Origin: Desulfuromusa sp.
GTDB lineage: Bacteria; Desulfobacterota; Desulfuromonadia; Desulfuromonadales; Geopsychrobacteraceae
Direction: 5' to 3'
Assembly (NCBI GenBank): GCA_029933365.1
Contig: JAOZOH010000046.1
Span: 1-22,296 of the forward strand
DNA: 22,296 bases
This document shows positions 16,001 through 22,296 of this stretch, piece by piece. Position 1 is the first letter of the stretch; every line of letters begins with the position of its first letter. A model generated the notes under the pieces. That model saw only the letters and a program-made list of their open reading frames with translations. It was not told the origin of the DNA and made no database searches. The translations under genes and the position numbers were made by a program.

Positions 16001-16149
16001 ACAGAGACGATACTGACGGTCCGAATCAAAAATGGAGGCATGTCATCGCGAGGCATATCGTTGAATGCACTCATGCCTCCAAAAAGGACGACAATCAGCA
16101 GAGAGAAAAACAGACTTTTATTCTTGATTGCAACTTGAGTCAGATTCAT
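13081..16149 (-). CDS. RND-family efflux pump, inner-membrane subunit
   Basis: This 1022-residue proton-driven efflux permease of the AcrB/ACR_tran superfamily has the usual twofold design: TM1 (about 10-28), large periplasmic loop (about 30-330), TM2-6 block (330-470), TM7 (about 515), second periplasmic loop and TM8-12 block (about 845-1015). The relay-region motif in TM4 reads GMLVDNAIVMSE (Asp about 398, Asn 399), where AcrB has Asp-Asp; the second-half equivalent GIISLAGIVINNAIVLID is typical. The initial motif FNDMPRDDMPPF is family-like. Substrate class is unpredictable; it looks like the drug/metabolite type more than heavy-metal CzcA. It follows the adaptor gene by 15 bases, lacks a visible strong ribosome site and is probably translationally coupled. 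Confidence 0.95.
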   Translation of the reverse strand: MNLTQVAIKNKSLFFSLLIVVLFGGMSAFNDMPRDDMPPFLIRTVSIVSVFPGASPERVELLVTDAIEKVVQEIPEVDYMTSESRTGISIVTANLKQSEFDLQPIFDRIRRKVETVQKQLPSGVNPVVNDELGDVFGILIGLVADGYTYAELKTIADEVKDELIKIPQAAKVDIVGAQPERIYLEFDDARLADLGLSKTEVENLLNGTNTLFSGGDIRIGDERIILEPSGNFESVADLEQMVLSNSSGDLIRLGDVARVQRGYLDPPESRVRVNGQTGVVIGINLKKGGNIVQLGFEVDQLLDNFKQVFPIGVDFFRASSQDYVVDKTVNDFVSNLIQSIVVVLATMLVFLGLRTGLVVASLIPASIVMTIMLMTLLEVGLNQVSLAALIIALGMLVDNAIVMSESMMVKMEQGETGTEAAVSSCKELSVPLLISSLTTSAAFLAFYLAESTLGEIMGQIFLVVTSALLSSWVMSLTIIPLLGIMFIRVVPKDKEEKQMMGLMERAQNIYKKLILFFLKRPAVLIVSVVILFSLSLWGMKFLPFVFMPDSEKAVVSVNLELPIGTAIEKTDQIVQQIENFIQEELLVTEDRSEGVVSWSSYVGEGAPKYDLGYNPPEANSYSAHILINTTSDPFNQIVIDQLDRYCLDHFPDLKAVASRLKTGGGSADPISIRVAGKDPLILDPIVAKIKKQLRSIAGTKNVADDWGMRVKKIVVKIDPLRLQLAGITNQDVALSLQTMLIGADVGDYREGDQIIPIVMINSDRKNLTIEQLESLPINSQGGALNVPLKQVADINLIWQPAKILRRDLYRTVAVTSGLNTGYTASNVTSELVPWLEAEKQNWPRGYTFEVGGESEDSAEAMGAVFDKLPISFFVIVLLLIGQFNSIRKAAIVLLTIPLGLIGVVGGLLLTKASFGFMAFLGIISLAGIVINNAIVLIDRIKIEMDEYHREPGEAIVEAGLQRFRPIILTTATTSLGLIPLWISGGLMWEPMAIGIIFGLLFATILTLLFVPTLYKVFFRVKI

Positions 16150-16164
16150 AATTATTTCGTATCG

Positions 16165-17256
16165 TTAAAGGGAAGAGTCGAAGCGAACCTTCATGCCATC
16201 GCTGATTTTACTGATCCCAGAAGTGACCACGGCATCACCTTCCTGCAACCCCTCACGGACAATGAATCCCCGATTGGTCAATTCTCCGACGACAACAGCC
16301 CTGCGTTCTATGATTCCTTCTTTGTCAGTGTCTGATTTTTGTACCAGGAAAACATAGGTTCCTTCAGTATCTTCAGCTATCGCATTGCTGGGTGCAAAAA
16401 GGGCTTCACCCACTTTTAAAAAGGCAAATGTTGCTTCTGCAGGCATACCAGGACGCAACTCAGATGCCGGTTTTTTTAGTCTGATAGTGACAGGATAGGT
16501 TGAATATTCTGCTGCAACGTATGCGACCTCAGTGACCACGCCAGCAAAGTGCTGCGTTGGCAGTGATGAAAAGACCACCTCTGTATCCATCCCGGTTTGT
16601 ATTGGGGCAATATATGTTTCGGGAACACCAATTTCGATCTCGATATCTTCACTTGATGACAAAATTGCAACCACTTCACCAGAGTTGATATTCTCATTTT
16701 TAGCCACAGGTATTTCTGTCACGATGCCGTTCATTGGTGATTTAATAACTGTATACTGGAGCTGACTCTTATGCTGATCCAGTTGTTTTTTTTGCACCTC
16801 AAAGCCGGCCTTGGCAGAGGCGTAGGTGTTTTTTGCCTGTTCATATTCGCTCAAAGCAACATTGTTGTTTTCATAAAGTTCTCTGACCCTGATCAGGTTG
16901 GCGTTGGCAGTACTTTCCTGGACTTGCGCGTTGAGGACAGAAGCTTTCGCTTCTTCATATTTCAGCTGCATGTCCCAATCGTCCAATGAGGCGATAAGAT
17001 CCCCTTGTTTGACCTTTTGCCCAACCTTGACCATGAGTTTTTCCAGTGATCCACCGACCCTGAAGCTGATCTTTGTTTCTGTTGCTGCAACTGAGACCCC
17101 TGAAAAACTTCGGGTGGTACTGACACTGTCTGCTTTTACAATGTGATAGCGTACTGGCCTCAGAACTTCTGGCTGTGGTGGAGCTTCAGAGGAGCAGGCT
17201 CCACACAGTAAAACTGACAGCAATATGAATCTTTTTAAAATTCGTATCATTTTCAT
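16165..17256 (-). CDS. RND periplasmic adaptor (membrane fusion) lipoprotein
   Basis: This 363-residue adaptor bridges the RND pump and the outer-membrane factor. The N-terminal signal ends in LLCGAC with lipidation at Cys21, so it is an inner-membrane-anchored lipoprotein. The barrel-sandwich (lipoyl-like) half-motifs are SFRVGGSLEKLMVKVGQKVKQGDLIASLDD and, after the hairpin, SPMNGIVTEIPVAKNENINSGEVVAI. Between them lies an alpha-helical hairpin (about 90-155) rich in Ala and Glu. The beta-barrel and membrane-proximal domains follow. Length is standard. It starts 20 bases after the outer-membrane factor stop and is followed by the pump 15 bases later. The operon supplies a full tripartite set. 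Confidence 0.94.
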   Translation of the reverse strand: MKMIRILKRFILLSVLLCGACSSEAPPQPEVLRPVRYHIVKADSVSTTRSFSGVSVAATETKISFRVGGSLEKLMVKVGQKVKQGDLIASLDDWDMQLKYEEAKASVLNAQVQESTANANLIRVRELYENNNVALSEYEQAKNTYASAKAGFEVQKKQLDQHKSQLQYTVIKSPMNGIVTEIPVAKNENINSGEVVAILSSSEDIEIEIGVPETYIAPIQTGMDTEVVFSSLPTQHFAGVVTEVAYVAAEYSTYPVTIRLKKPASELRPGMPAEATFAFLKVGEALFAPSNAIAEDTEGTYVFLVQKSDTDKEGIIERRAVVVGELTNRGFIVREGLQEGDAVVTSGISKISDGMKVRFDSSL

Positions 17257-17276
17257 GAGTATCCCATGGTGGTGAT

Positions 17277-19658
17277 TTATGGCTGAGATGCCATAAATTC
17301 TTGAAATCTGGCAAAGAAATCTTGTTGTTCAGCCAACGAACTGGTCACAGAAAAGTTTCCAAATGCACGTTCAAGCTGCAATATACCTAAGTAATAGTTA
17401 TAGACAGAGTTTGCTGCCGACTGCTCTGCTGATAGGGCAGAATTCTGGGCATCAAGCAAAGCGGTAATGGTCACAGCTCCCTGTTCGTAGGCATCCTGAA
17501 CTAACTTGTAGTTTTTCTCGGCAGCTTCAGCCGCAGACCGGGAGAGCTGCAGATCAGCAGAGAGAACTCTTAAGTCTAGGACGACTTTACGCAACTGCAA
17601 TTCGATCCCCCGGCTGGCCTCTTGCAATTGTGTACGTAGTTTATTGCTTTCTGTCCTTGCCTGCCGTGTTTCCGATGAGATGGTTCCCCCTTCAAACAGG
17701 TTCCATCTGGCCAGAGCACCAAGGTTCCAGCTTGTATCGTCGGTAGAATTATTATTCGACCCTGTACCACTCCGGTCAAGAACCTCATTAATAGAGGCAT
17801 TCAGACTGAGATCTGGAAGCCAGCGACGACGTTGATGACTGACCAGAATTCTTTCTTGTGCAGCGAGTGCTTGTCTAAGTTGTTCAAGTTCTGGCACACT
17901 ATCAAGGGCTTCCAAAACCAAAAATTGGGTCAATTGTTTTAATGCTTTAGGGCTTTTAACTGCCGCATGCATTTGATCTCCGCCATAGCGCTGTAAAAGT
18001 TTGCTTTCAAGTTGAACATCTTCTACAGAAAATTCTTCGGTCAACGGTCGGCGTAAAGAATCATTCAAATCAATCTTTGCTTGCCAGAGGGTGCTTTGCG
18101 CAGCTAAAAGCTGACTTGTCGCTGTCGCTAGCTCACTCTCCAACCGGTACACATCAGCACCTCCGGCGTAACCAACCCGGTGGCGATATTCTGCGACTTC
18201 ATGATTTTTACGCACAAGAGCCAGATTATTACGGCTGATTCGTTCATTTGCCTGAGCCTGAAGAATCCTCAAAAATTGCTCGCCAACGAATAAAACCGTA
18301 TCCAACGTGGTTTCCCGATACGCTTCCTGGATTGATTTCAGGTTGTGTTTTTGAACTGCAAGATTTGCCCTGACAGGTTCCGAGAAAAGTAACTGATCCA
18401 GAGTCAGAGACCCGTTAATTGTTCGTTCGGCCTGGGCTAATCCTGCATGCTCCCTATCAATCTGAGTTGCCGATGTTGATAACTGCAAAGAAGGTCGCAT
18501 TGCTGCCCGTGCTTGGGTAACCTCTTCAACCGCAGATTCTACTGATTGTCGTCCAATATCCAAGCCAAGGTTAACCTTTAGAGCCTCATGAATTGCAGAT
18601 TCAAGGGTTATGATTCGTGAGCTTTCAATCTGATCGGTCGCAATCTGTTCCGATTGAGCCAATGTTTGCCAATCGGGTGAAAAATCAATTGAATTGGTGG
18701 TGTGCATATTCAGGGTTAAACGACGCGAAAAATCGATCAACGTCTGAAATTCAGCAGGATCTTCACCATTGAGAATCCTCTCAATGTTAAGAGCAGCCCG
18801 GCGGCCGGTTTTTTGCCAATTGGTTTCCAATATGGATCCGGCCAGCACGCCCAGTTCGACATCAGCTACTCCCAGATAGGAGTAACTGGGAAGTTTCAGT
18901 AAGCGGATATGATCAATCAGTTGCTGCCTTGTCTTGGTAGACATGGAGAACAGACCACCTAAAAAAACAGCGTCAGTGTCAACGGGAAATTGCTTGTACA
19001 GAGAATTGATGTCGCCATCGTGATAGAGAATCTTACTCCGGCTCCCCTTTAAAGTAACAAAGGTTGTTAACAGCGTCTCCAGGTTAGGAATCAACGATGA
19101 TAGGTTTTTGTCGATAATGACAGTCAGATTTTTGAAAGGGAATACACTGTGGAATCTGTCCAACTCTTCACTAAATTGATGGGCTTCAAGAACGTAAGTC
19201 AGATTGTGAACACTAGATTTTTTGTCACTGGTTAAGGGTATTTCCTGTAAATCATAGTCGAGAATCCCATGCAATATCAAAGGTTTGACAAATTCTTTTT
19301 TTTGTGCCAGAACGGCAGAACCCAGAGTGCCTGCGGCAACAATAATATCAACGTCAGGATCATCCAGTAACGTCTGATAGCCGGATTCCACATTGGCAAT
19401 TGACCAGCCTGTAACAATTTGTTTTGATTCAGGTAAGCTAATCTTAAATTGATTGCCGAGAAGACTCTCAACTTCATTTCGTAAGTTGACGACAAATTTC
19501 TTACTGGCCTTATTGTTGCTATCAAGCAACAGGCCGATATGAATTGGATCAGAGGAGCTGAATGTTTGTGAAGAGGCAGGAGAACCAAAAAATAAAAATA
19601 CCAAGACCAGGAAATAAACGGGAATAATCCTTAAAAAACTGGACTTTACTCTCGCCAT
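17277..19658 (-). CDS. Fusion of ABC_sub_bind periplasmic domain with TolC outer-membrane factor
   Basis: This protein has 793 residues, about 340 more than a normal TolC-type factor. A signal peptide (about 10-31, ending SPASSQT) leads into a periplasmic domain (35-340) of the ABC_sub_bind (PF04392-like) fold: IHIGLLLDSNN, VDIIVAAGTLGSAVLAQ, the hinge-side KPLILHGILDYD, DAVFLGGLFS, and a C-terminal GRRAALNIERILNGEDP...LNM typical of that family. From about 350 an OEP/TolC region follows with its two repeats: ITLESAIHEALKVNLGLDIGRQ...RPSLQLS and ERILVSHQRRRWLPDLSLNASIN...RWNLFEGG, then the final ALLDAQNSALSAEQS. The binding domain is thus N-terminal on the periplasmic side of the channel. ATG at 19658 is preferred over GTG at 19661 (AGGAGG 4 bases ahead). 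It heads the efflux operon. The fusion frame is unbroken. Confidence 0.92.
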   Translation of the reverse strand: MARVKSSFLRIIPVYFLVLVFLFFGSPASSQTFSSSDPIHIGLLLDSNNKASKKFVVNLRNEVESLLGNQFKISLPESKQIVTGWSIANVESGYQTLLDDPDVDIIVAAGTLGSAVLAQKKEFVKPLILHGILDYDLQEIPLTSDKKSSVHNLTYVLEAHQFSEELDRFHSVFPFKNLTVIIDKNLSSLIPNLETLLTTFVTLKGSRSKILYHDGDINSLYKQFPVDTDAVFLGGLFSMSTKTRQQLIDHIRLLKLPSYSYLGVADVELGVLAGSILETNWQKTGRRAALNIERILNGEDPAEFQTLIDFSRRLTLNMHTTNSIDFSPDWQTLAQSEQIATDQIESSRIITLESAIHEALKVNLGLDIGRQSVESAVEEVTQARAAMRPSLQLSTSATQIDREHAGLAQAERTINGSLTLDQLLFSEPVRANLAVQKHNLKSIQEAYRETTLDTVLFVGEQFLRILQAQANERISRNNLALVRKNHEVAEYRHRVGYAGGADVYRLESELATATSQLLAAQSTLWQAKIDLNDSLRRPLTEEFSVEDVQLESKLLQRYGGDQMHAAVKSPKALKQLTQFLVLEALDSVPELEQLRQALAAQERILVSHQRRRWLPDLSLNASINEVLDRSGTGSNNNSTDDTSWNLGALARWNLFEGGTISSETRQARTESNKLRTQLQEASRGIELQLRKVVLDLRVLSADLQLSRSAAEAAEKNYKLVQDAYEQGAVTITALLDAQNSALSAEQSAANSVYNYYLGILQLERAFGNFSVTSSLAEQQDFFARFQEFMASQP

Positions 19659-19690
19659 CACACCTCCTATTTGTTACAAAACAGAACAAA

Positions 19691-19717
19691 ATTATACATA
19701 AATTTACTTATGTTGAA
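19691..19717 (-). promoter_or_regulatory. Promoter candidate of the efflux operon
   Basis: On the minus strand TATAAT (19691-19696) is a perfect -10 box about 33 bases before the operon start; TTCAAC (19712-19717) could be a weak -35 with a short 15-base gap. The region is shared with the divergent gene, so a common regulator is possible. Confidence 0.45.
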
Positions 19718-19742
19718 GAATTAAACACTAATCAGGTAATAT
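19713..19742 (+). promoter_or_regulatory. Promoter candidate of the AlbA_2 gene
   Basis: TTGAAG (19713-19718) and TAATAT (19737-19742) are spaced by 18 bases, about 40 bases upstream of the start. It overlaps the divergent efflux promoter region. Confidence 0.4.
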
Positions 19743-19781
19743 TTCAACCTTTTTCCCCGTGGAATCCACTTCAGGATAAAT

Positions 19782-20573
19782 ATGAACTTTCGCCCCAATA
19801 TTTTTTTATTTGTTGCTAGTGGTTTTTTTGCCAGTCTGTTCATTTTCTATCCTGTTCACGACTTCATGAGTTATCACGAATATGTCAGGGGGGTGCAGGT
19901 ACAGACTTATGAATTTAATTCTTCAATAGCTTACGTTCTGCATAAGTTTAGCAAAACTATAACAGGGGAGCGCCTTCTTGGAACTTTACTATTTGGTGTT
20001 GTTGGTATAATTACGGGTCTTTTCTTTTATTTTATTCTCCGACGATTTAATACCAACCGCAGAATGATAGAAAACCTCCAGAATGAAATTGGTCGGGATA
20101 TCACCTCCATTATTGCTCAAGGTGAAAGTGGTCGCCTTGAGTTTAAGTCAAGTTTCCGTTGGGATTTTAAACAAAATGGAGTCAATAAAGGGCTCGAAGG
20201 TGCCATACTAAAAACGTTAGCTGCCTTTATGAATAGTGAGGGTGGCTCATTATTGATTGGTGTTAATGATGAGGGGCAACCTTTGGGGTTAGAAAAAGAT
20301 TTTGAAACTCTCAAAACCAAAAATCGAGATGGTTTTGAAGTTGCCCTGATGACGGCGATTGCAACAAAACTTGGAACACCGCAATGTGCACGTGTAACAA
20401 TTCTGTTTCATAAAATTGAAAACCAGGATATCTGCCATGTCCTGGTCTCAAAATCTCAAAAAGCAGTTTTTCTCGAAGCTGGCAAAGAAACAAAATTTTT
20501 CCTGCGAGCAGGTGCCGGTACGAAAGAGCTGAATGTTAAAGAGGCTGCTGAATATATCTCCGATCATTGGTAG
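19782..20573 (+). CDS. Membrane-anchored AlbA_2 (Schlafen AAA-4-like) domain protein
   Basis: This 263-residue protein has two N-terminal membrane segments (about 6-24 and 64-87) enclosing a roughly 40-residue periplasmic loop, then a cytoplasmic AlbA_2 domain (about 112-255). The domain opens with the diagnostic GESGRLEFKSSFRWD and has AFMNSEGGSLLIGVNDEGQPLGL, the family's N-x-x-GG-x-L-x-I-G-V-x-D. AlbA_2 domains are nucleic-acid-binding or regulatory modules, often fused to helix-turn-helix or ATPase parts; membrane-tethered versions are less common. A loss of the ATPase part is visible, because the protein ends just after the domain. An AGGA site precedes the ATG. It is divergent from the efflux operon and 70 bases upstream of a phospholipase D-like gene. 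Its target is unknown. Confidence 0.87.
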   Translation: MNFRPNIFLFVASGFFASLFIFYPVHDFMSYHEYVRGVQVQTYEFNSSIAYVLHKFSKTITGERLLGTLLFGVVGIITGLFFYFILRRFNTNRRMIENLQNEIGRDITSIIAQGESGRLEFKSSFRWDFKQNGVNKGLEGAILKTLAAFMNSEGGSLLIGVNDEGQPLGLEKDFETLKTKNRDGFEVALMTAIATKLGTPQCARVTILFHKIENQDICHVLVSKSQKAVFLEAGKETKFFLRAGAGTKELNVKEAAEYISDHW

Positions 20574-20643
20574 ACAAACAAAACCGTTAGAAGTCTTCGT
20601 TAATGATATGACAAAATGATGCCCCTTTCCCGTGGGATACTAA

Positions 20644-22227
20644 ATGCCTTCCTACCATAAATGCCAAAAACACACATGCTTCACCTTGAGCTGGTTAGCA
20701 TTGGTTGTCTTTCTTCCAGTGATGCTGATTAATGGTTGTGCTTCACTCCCTGCTAATATCGAAGGTATCCCTTCATATACCGATATGCAGACCGCTGAAA
20801 CATTACTGGGTCAAGAAGTTAGTTCTGTTACCAGAAAGCATCAGAACTTGTCAGGTTTTCATGCTTTCCCAAATGGGATTGAGGCCTATGCCGCACGTTT
20901 GCGACTGATCAGAAACGCAGAGAAGACCTTGGATCTTCAATATTTTATATGGAATCATGATTTAACTGGAATGTCGCTATTTAACCGACTTCTTGAAGCT
21001 GCTGATCGTGGGGTGCGAGTTCGACTATTGCTGGATGATATGGATACTGCTGGAAAAGAGAAAAACCTGCATATTATCAATGCGCATCCTAATGTAGAAA
21101 TCCGTTTATTTAATCCTTTTGCCAACCGTGATAACCGCTGGGTAGATTTTCTGACCGATACCCATCGTGTGAATCGTCGTATGCATAACAAAAGTTTAAT
21201 CGCAGATAATCAAGCCGTAATTTTAGGCGGACGTAACATCGGAGATGAATATTTTGATGCCGCGACTGAAGTCGGCTTTGCTGATATGGATGTTCTTGCT
21301 ATCGGTCCGATTACGGTTGAAATATCGCAATCATTTGATCTTTACTGGAATAGCCAATGGACCTATCCCTTATCAGCTTTTTCCGCAAAGATTGTTGTAG
21401 ATAAGGGAATTGTACAGGACTTTAGACAGAAATCTGATAAGTCTTTTATTGAGGGAAAAGACACCGAATATGCCAAAGAATTGAAGAAAATAGGACTAAT
21501 GACGGTGTCTGGTTTGGATGATCTGGTTTTTACCTGGGGTGATTGGTCGTTGTTTTATGACCTTCCAGATAAAATTGACGCAAAAAAAATCAACCGGACC
21601 ACTCACTTGACACCCAAGCTAATGGAGAAAATGGATGAAGTTCAGCAGGAATTAAATATCGTTTCTCCCTATTTTGTTCCAGGCGAAAAGTTCACCACCT
21701 ATCTGACAGGACTAGTAGTAAAAGGAATCCACGTCCGTATCATCACAAATTCTCTGGCGGCAACAGATGTCTCTCTCGTTCATGCAGGCTATATGCGTTA
21801 CCGGAAAGCTTTGTTGAAAGGAGGGGTTGAGCTGTATGAGTATAAGCCTCACAAAATCACCAGGGATACTAAAAAAATAAAATGGCCAGGTTCATCCCGT
21901 GGGTCCTTGCATGGAAAAATTTTAGGGTTTGATGATCAGTATGTTTTTGTCGGTTCATTCAATATGGATGCGCGGTCGGTGGTTCTCAATACGGAGTTGG
22001 GGGTCTATTTTGAATCTTCAAAATATGCAACCTATTTATCTGACACTCTAGAAAAAAAGGCCGTCCTCAAATGCTACCAGCTCCAGTTGACAGAAGATGA
22101 CAAATTAGAGTGGGTGACATTTGAGGACGGCCAAAAAATAACGTTTTTTGTCGAACCAGAAACAGGCATTTTACAGCGATTAATGACCAGACTGTTTTCA
22201 ACTTTTGTTCCTGAACGCCAGCTATAA
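20644..22227 (+). CDS. Phospholipase D-family lipoprotein, cardiolipin synthase C-like
   Basis: This 527-residue PLD-superfamily enzyme probably transfers phosphatidyl groups, as in E. coli ClsC (YmdC), to form cardiolipin, or it cleaves phospholipids. A signal with lipobox INGC (Cys32) predicts an envelope lipoprotein. Both HKD motifs are present: HNKSLIAD (181-188) followed by GGRNIGDEYF, and HGKILGFD (423-430) followed by GSFNMDARS; they form one active site. The region IEAYAARLRLIRNAEKTLDLQYFIW is the family N-terminal core. A GGGA site precedes the ATG. It is 70 bases behind the AlbA_2 gene and could be co-transcribed. E. coli ClsC works with YmdB, for which no homologue is in the window. 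The ClsC assignment is by resemblance; biochemical class is not certain. Confidence 0.9.
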   Translation: MPSYHKCQKHTCFTLSWLALVVFLPVMLINGCASLPANIEGIPSYTDMQTAETLLGQEVSSVTRKHQNLSGFHAFPNGIEAYAARLRLIRNAEKTLDLQYFIWNHDLTGMSLFNRLLEAADRGVRVRLLLDDMDTAGKEKNLHIINAHPNVEIRLFNPFANRDNRWVDFLTDTHRVNRRMHNKSLIADNQAVILGGRNIGDEYFDAATEVGFADMDVLAIGPITVEISQSFDLYWNSQWTYPLSAFSAKIVVDKGIVQDFRQKSDKSFIEGKDTEYAKELKKIGLMTVSGLDDLVFTWGDWSLFYDLPDKIDAKKINRTTHLTPKLMEKMDEVQQELNIVSPYFVPGEKFTTYLTGLVVKGIHVRIITNSLAATDVSLVHAGYMRYRKALLKGGVELYEYKPHKITRDTKKIKWPGSSRGSLHGKILGFDDQYVFVGSFNMDARSVVLNTELGVYFESSKYATYLSDTLEKKAVLKCYQLQLTEDDKLEWVTFEDGQKITFFVEPETGILQRLMTRLFSTFVPERQL

Positions 22228-22265
22228 GAAGTCTTTGGTCAAATTAATTATGTAGTTCAGTAAAC

Positions 22266-22282
22266 CACCGGCTTTGCCGGTG
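22266..22282. repeat. Short perfect hairpin at the window end
   Basis: CACCGGC (22266-22272) and GCCGGTG (22276-22282) form a 7-bp stem with a TTT loop, 38 bases after the phospholipase D-like gene. The following bases are TGACTAAAAAAGG, not a U tract, so it is not a classic terminator. It may be a mRNA 3' structure or part of a dispersed palindrome. Confidence 0.5.
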
Positions 22283-22296
22283 TGACTAAAAAAGGC

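Noticed and set aside
13142..16335. Plus-strand frames opposite the RND and adaptor genes
   Set aside because: They are antisense shadows of strongly conserved genes.
1..22296. tRNA, rRNA, CRISPR array, transposase or riboswitch
   Set aside because: None of the expected repeat, cloverleaf or conserved motifs was found on reading; small structured RNAs cannot be excluded without a covariance search.

Overview
The window is a piece of a Gram-negative chromosome: RND tripartite efflux genes, outer-membrane-type lipoproteins and a TolC-family protein imply an outer membrane. Moderate GC, two c-di-GMP-type signalling proteins, a PocR sensory domain, an acyl-CoA dehydrogenase/crotonase pair and an RpoH-like heat-shock promoter fit a deltaproteobacterium of the Desulfuromonadales kind. 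That placement is inferred from gene style only; there is no rRNA or other strong marker. No tRNA, rRNA, CRISPR array, insertion sequence or prophage was seen.

Layout. (1) 191-1938 (+): a membrane HAMP protein with a degenerate GGDEF domain, followed 2 bases later by a small coiled-coil lipoprotein. (2) 1946-3010 (-): an Old Yellow Enzyme of the YqjM/NamA type. (3) 3162-3804 (+): a small heat-shock protein with a sigma-32-like promoter and a clear terminator. (4) 3834-5736 (-): a compact operon of cupin, hotdog thioesterase, a previously unlisted 52-residue ORF, a LysE-family exporter and a second cupin. The small ORF overlaps the stop of the gene before it and the start of the gene after it. 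(5) 5867-7833 (-): crotonase and acyl-CoA dehydrogenase, with a palindromic operator candidate upstream and a 25-base perfect hairpin downstream. (6) 8024-10102 (-): an unrecognised 382-residue protein, a double TM2-domain membrane protein and a 3' remnant of a carboxymuconolactone decarboxylase-like gene. (7) 10285-11433 (+): a PocR-GGDEF diguanylate cyclase. (8) 11447-19658 (-): a five-gene run of TolC-like factor, membrane fusion lipoprotein, RND pump, two-TM potassium channel and NhaA antiporter. (9) 19782-22227 (+): a membrane-anchored AlbA_2/Schlafen-type protein and a phospholipase D/cardiolipin synthase-like lipoprotein, divergent from the efflux operon.

Most unusual: the first gene of the efflux operon encodes an ABC_sub_bind-type periplasmic binding domain fused in one chain to a complete TolC-type outer-membrane factor. 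The same operon carries the adaptor and the pump, and ends with a K+ channel and a Na+/H+ antiporter. Together these suggest an envelope export module whose outer-membrane channel carries its own ligand-binding domain, coupled genetically to ion homeostasis. The 52-residue ORF with strong translational-coupling signals and the membrane-tethered AlbA_2 protein are further candidates for undescribed biology. The coding sequences are otherwise intact and densely packed; no intergenic gap exceeds 300 bases.
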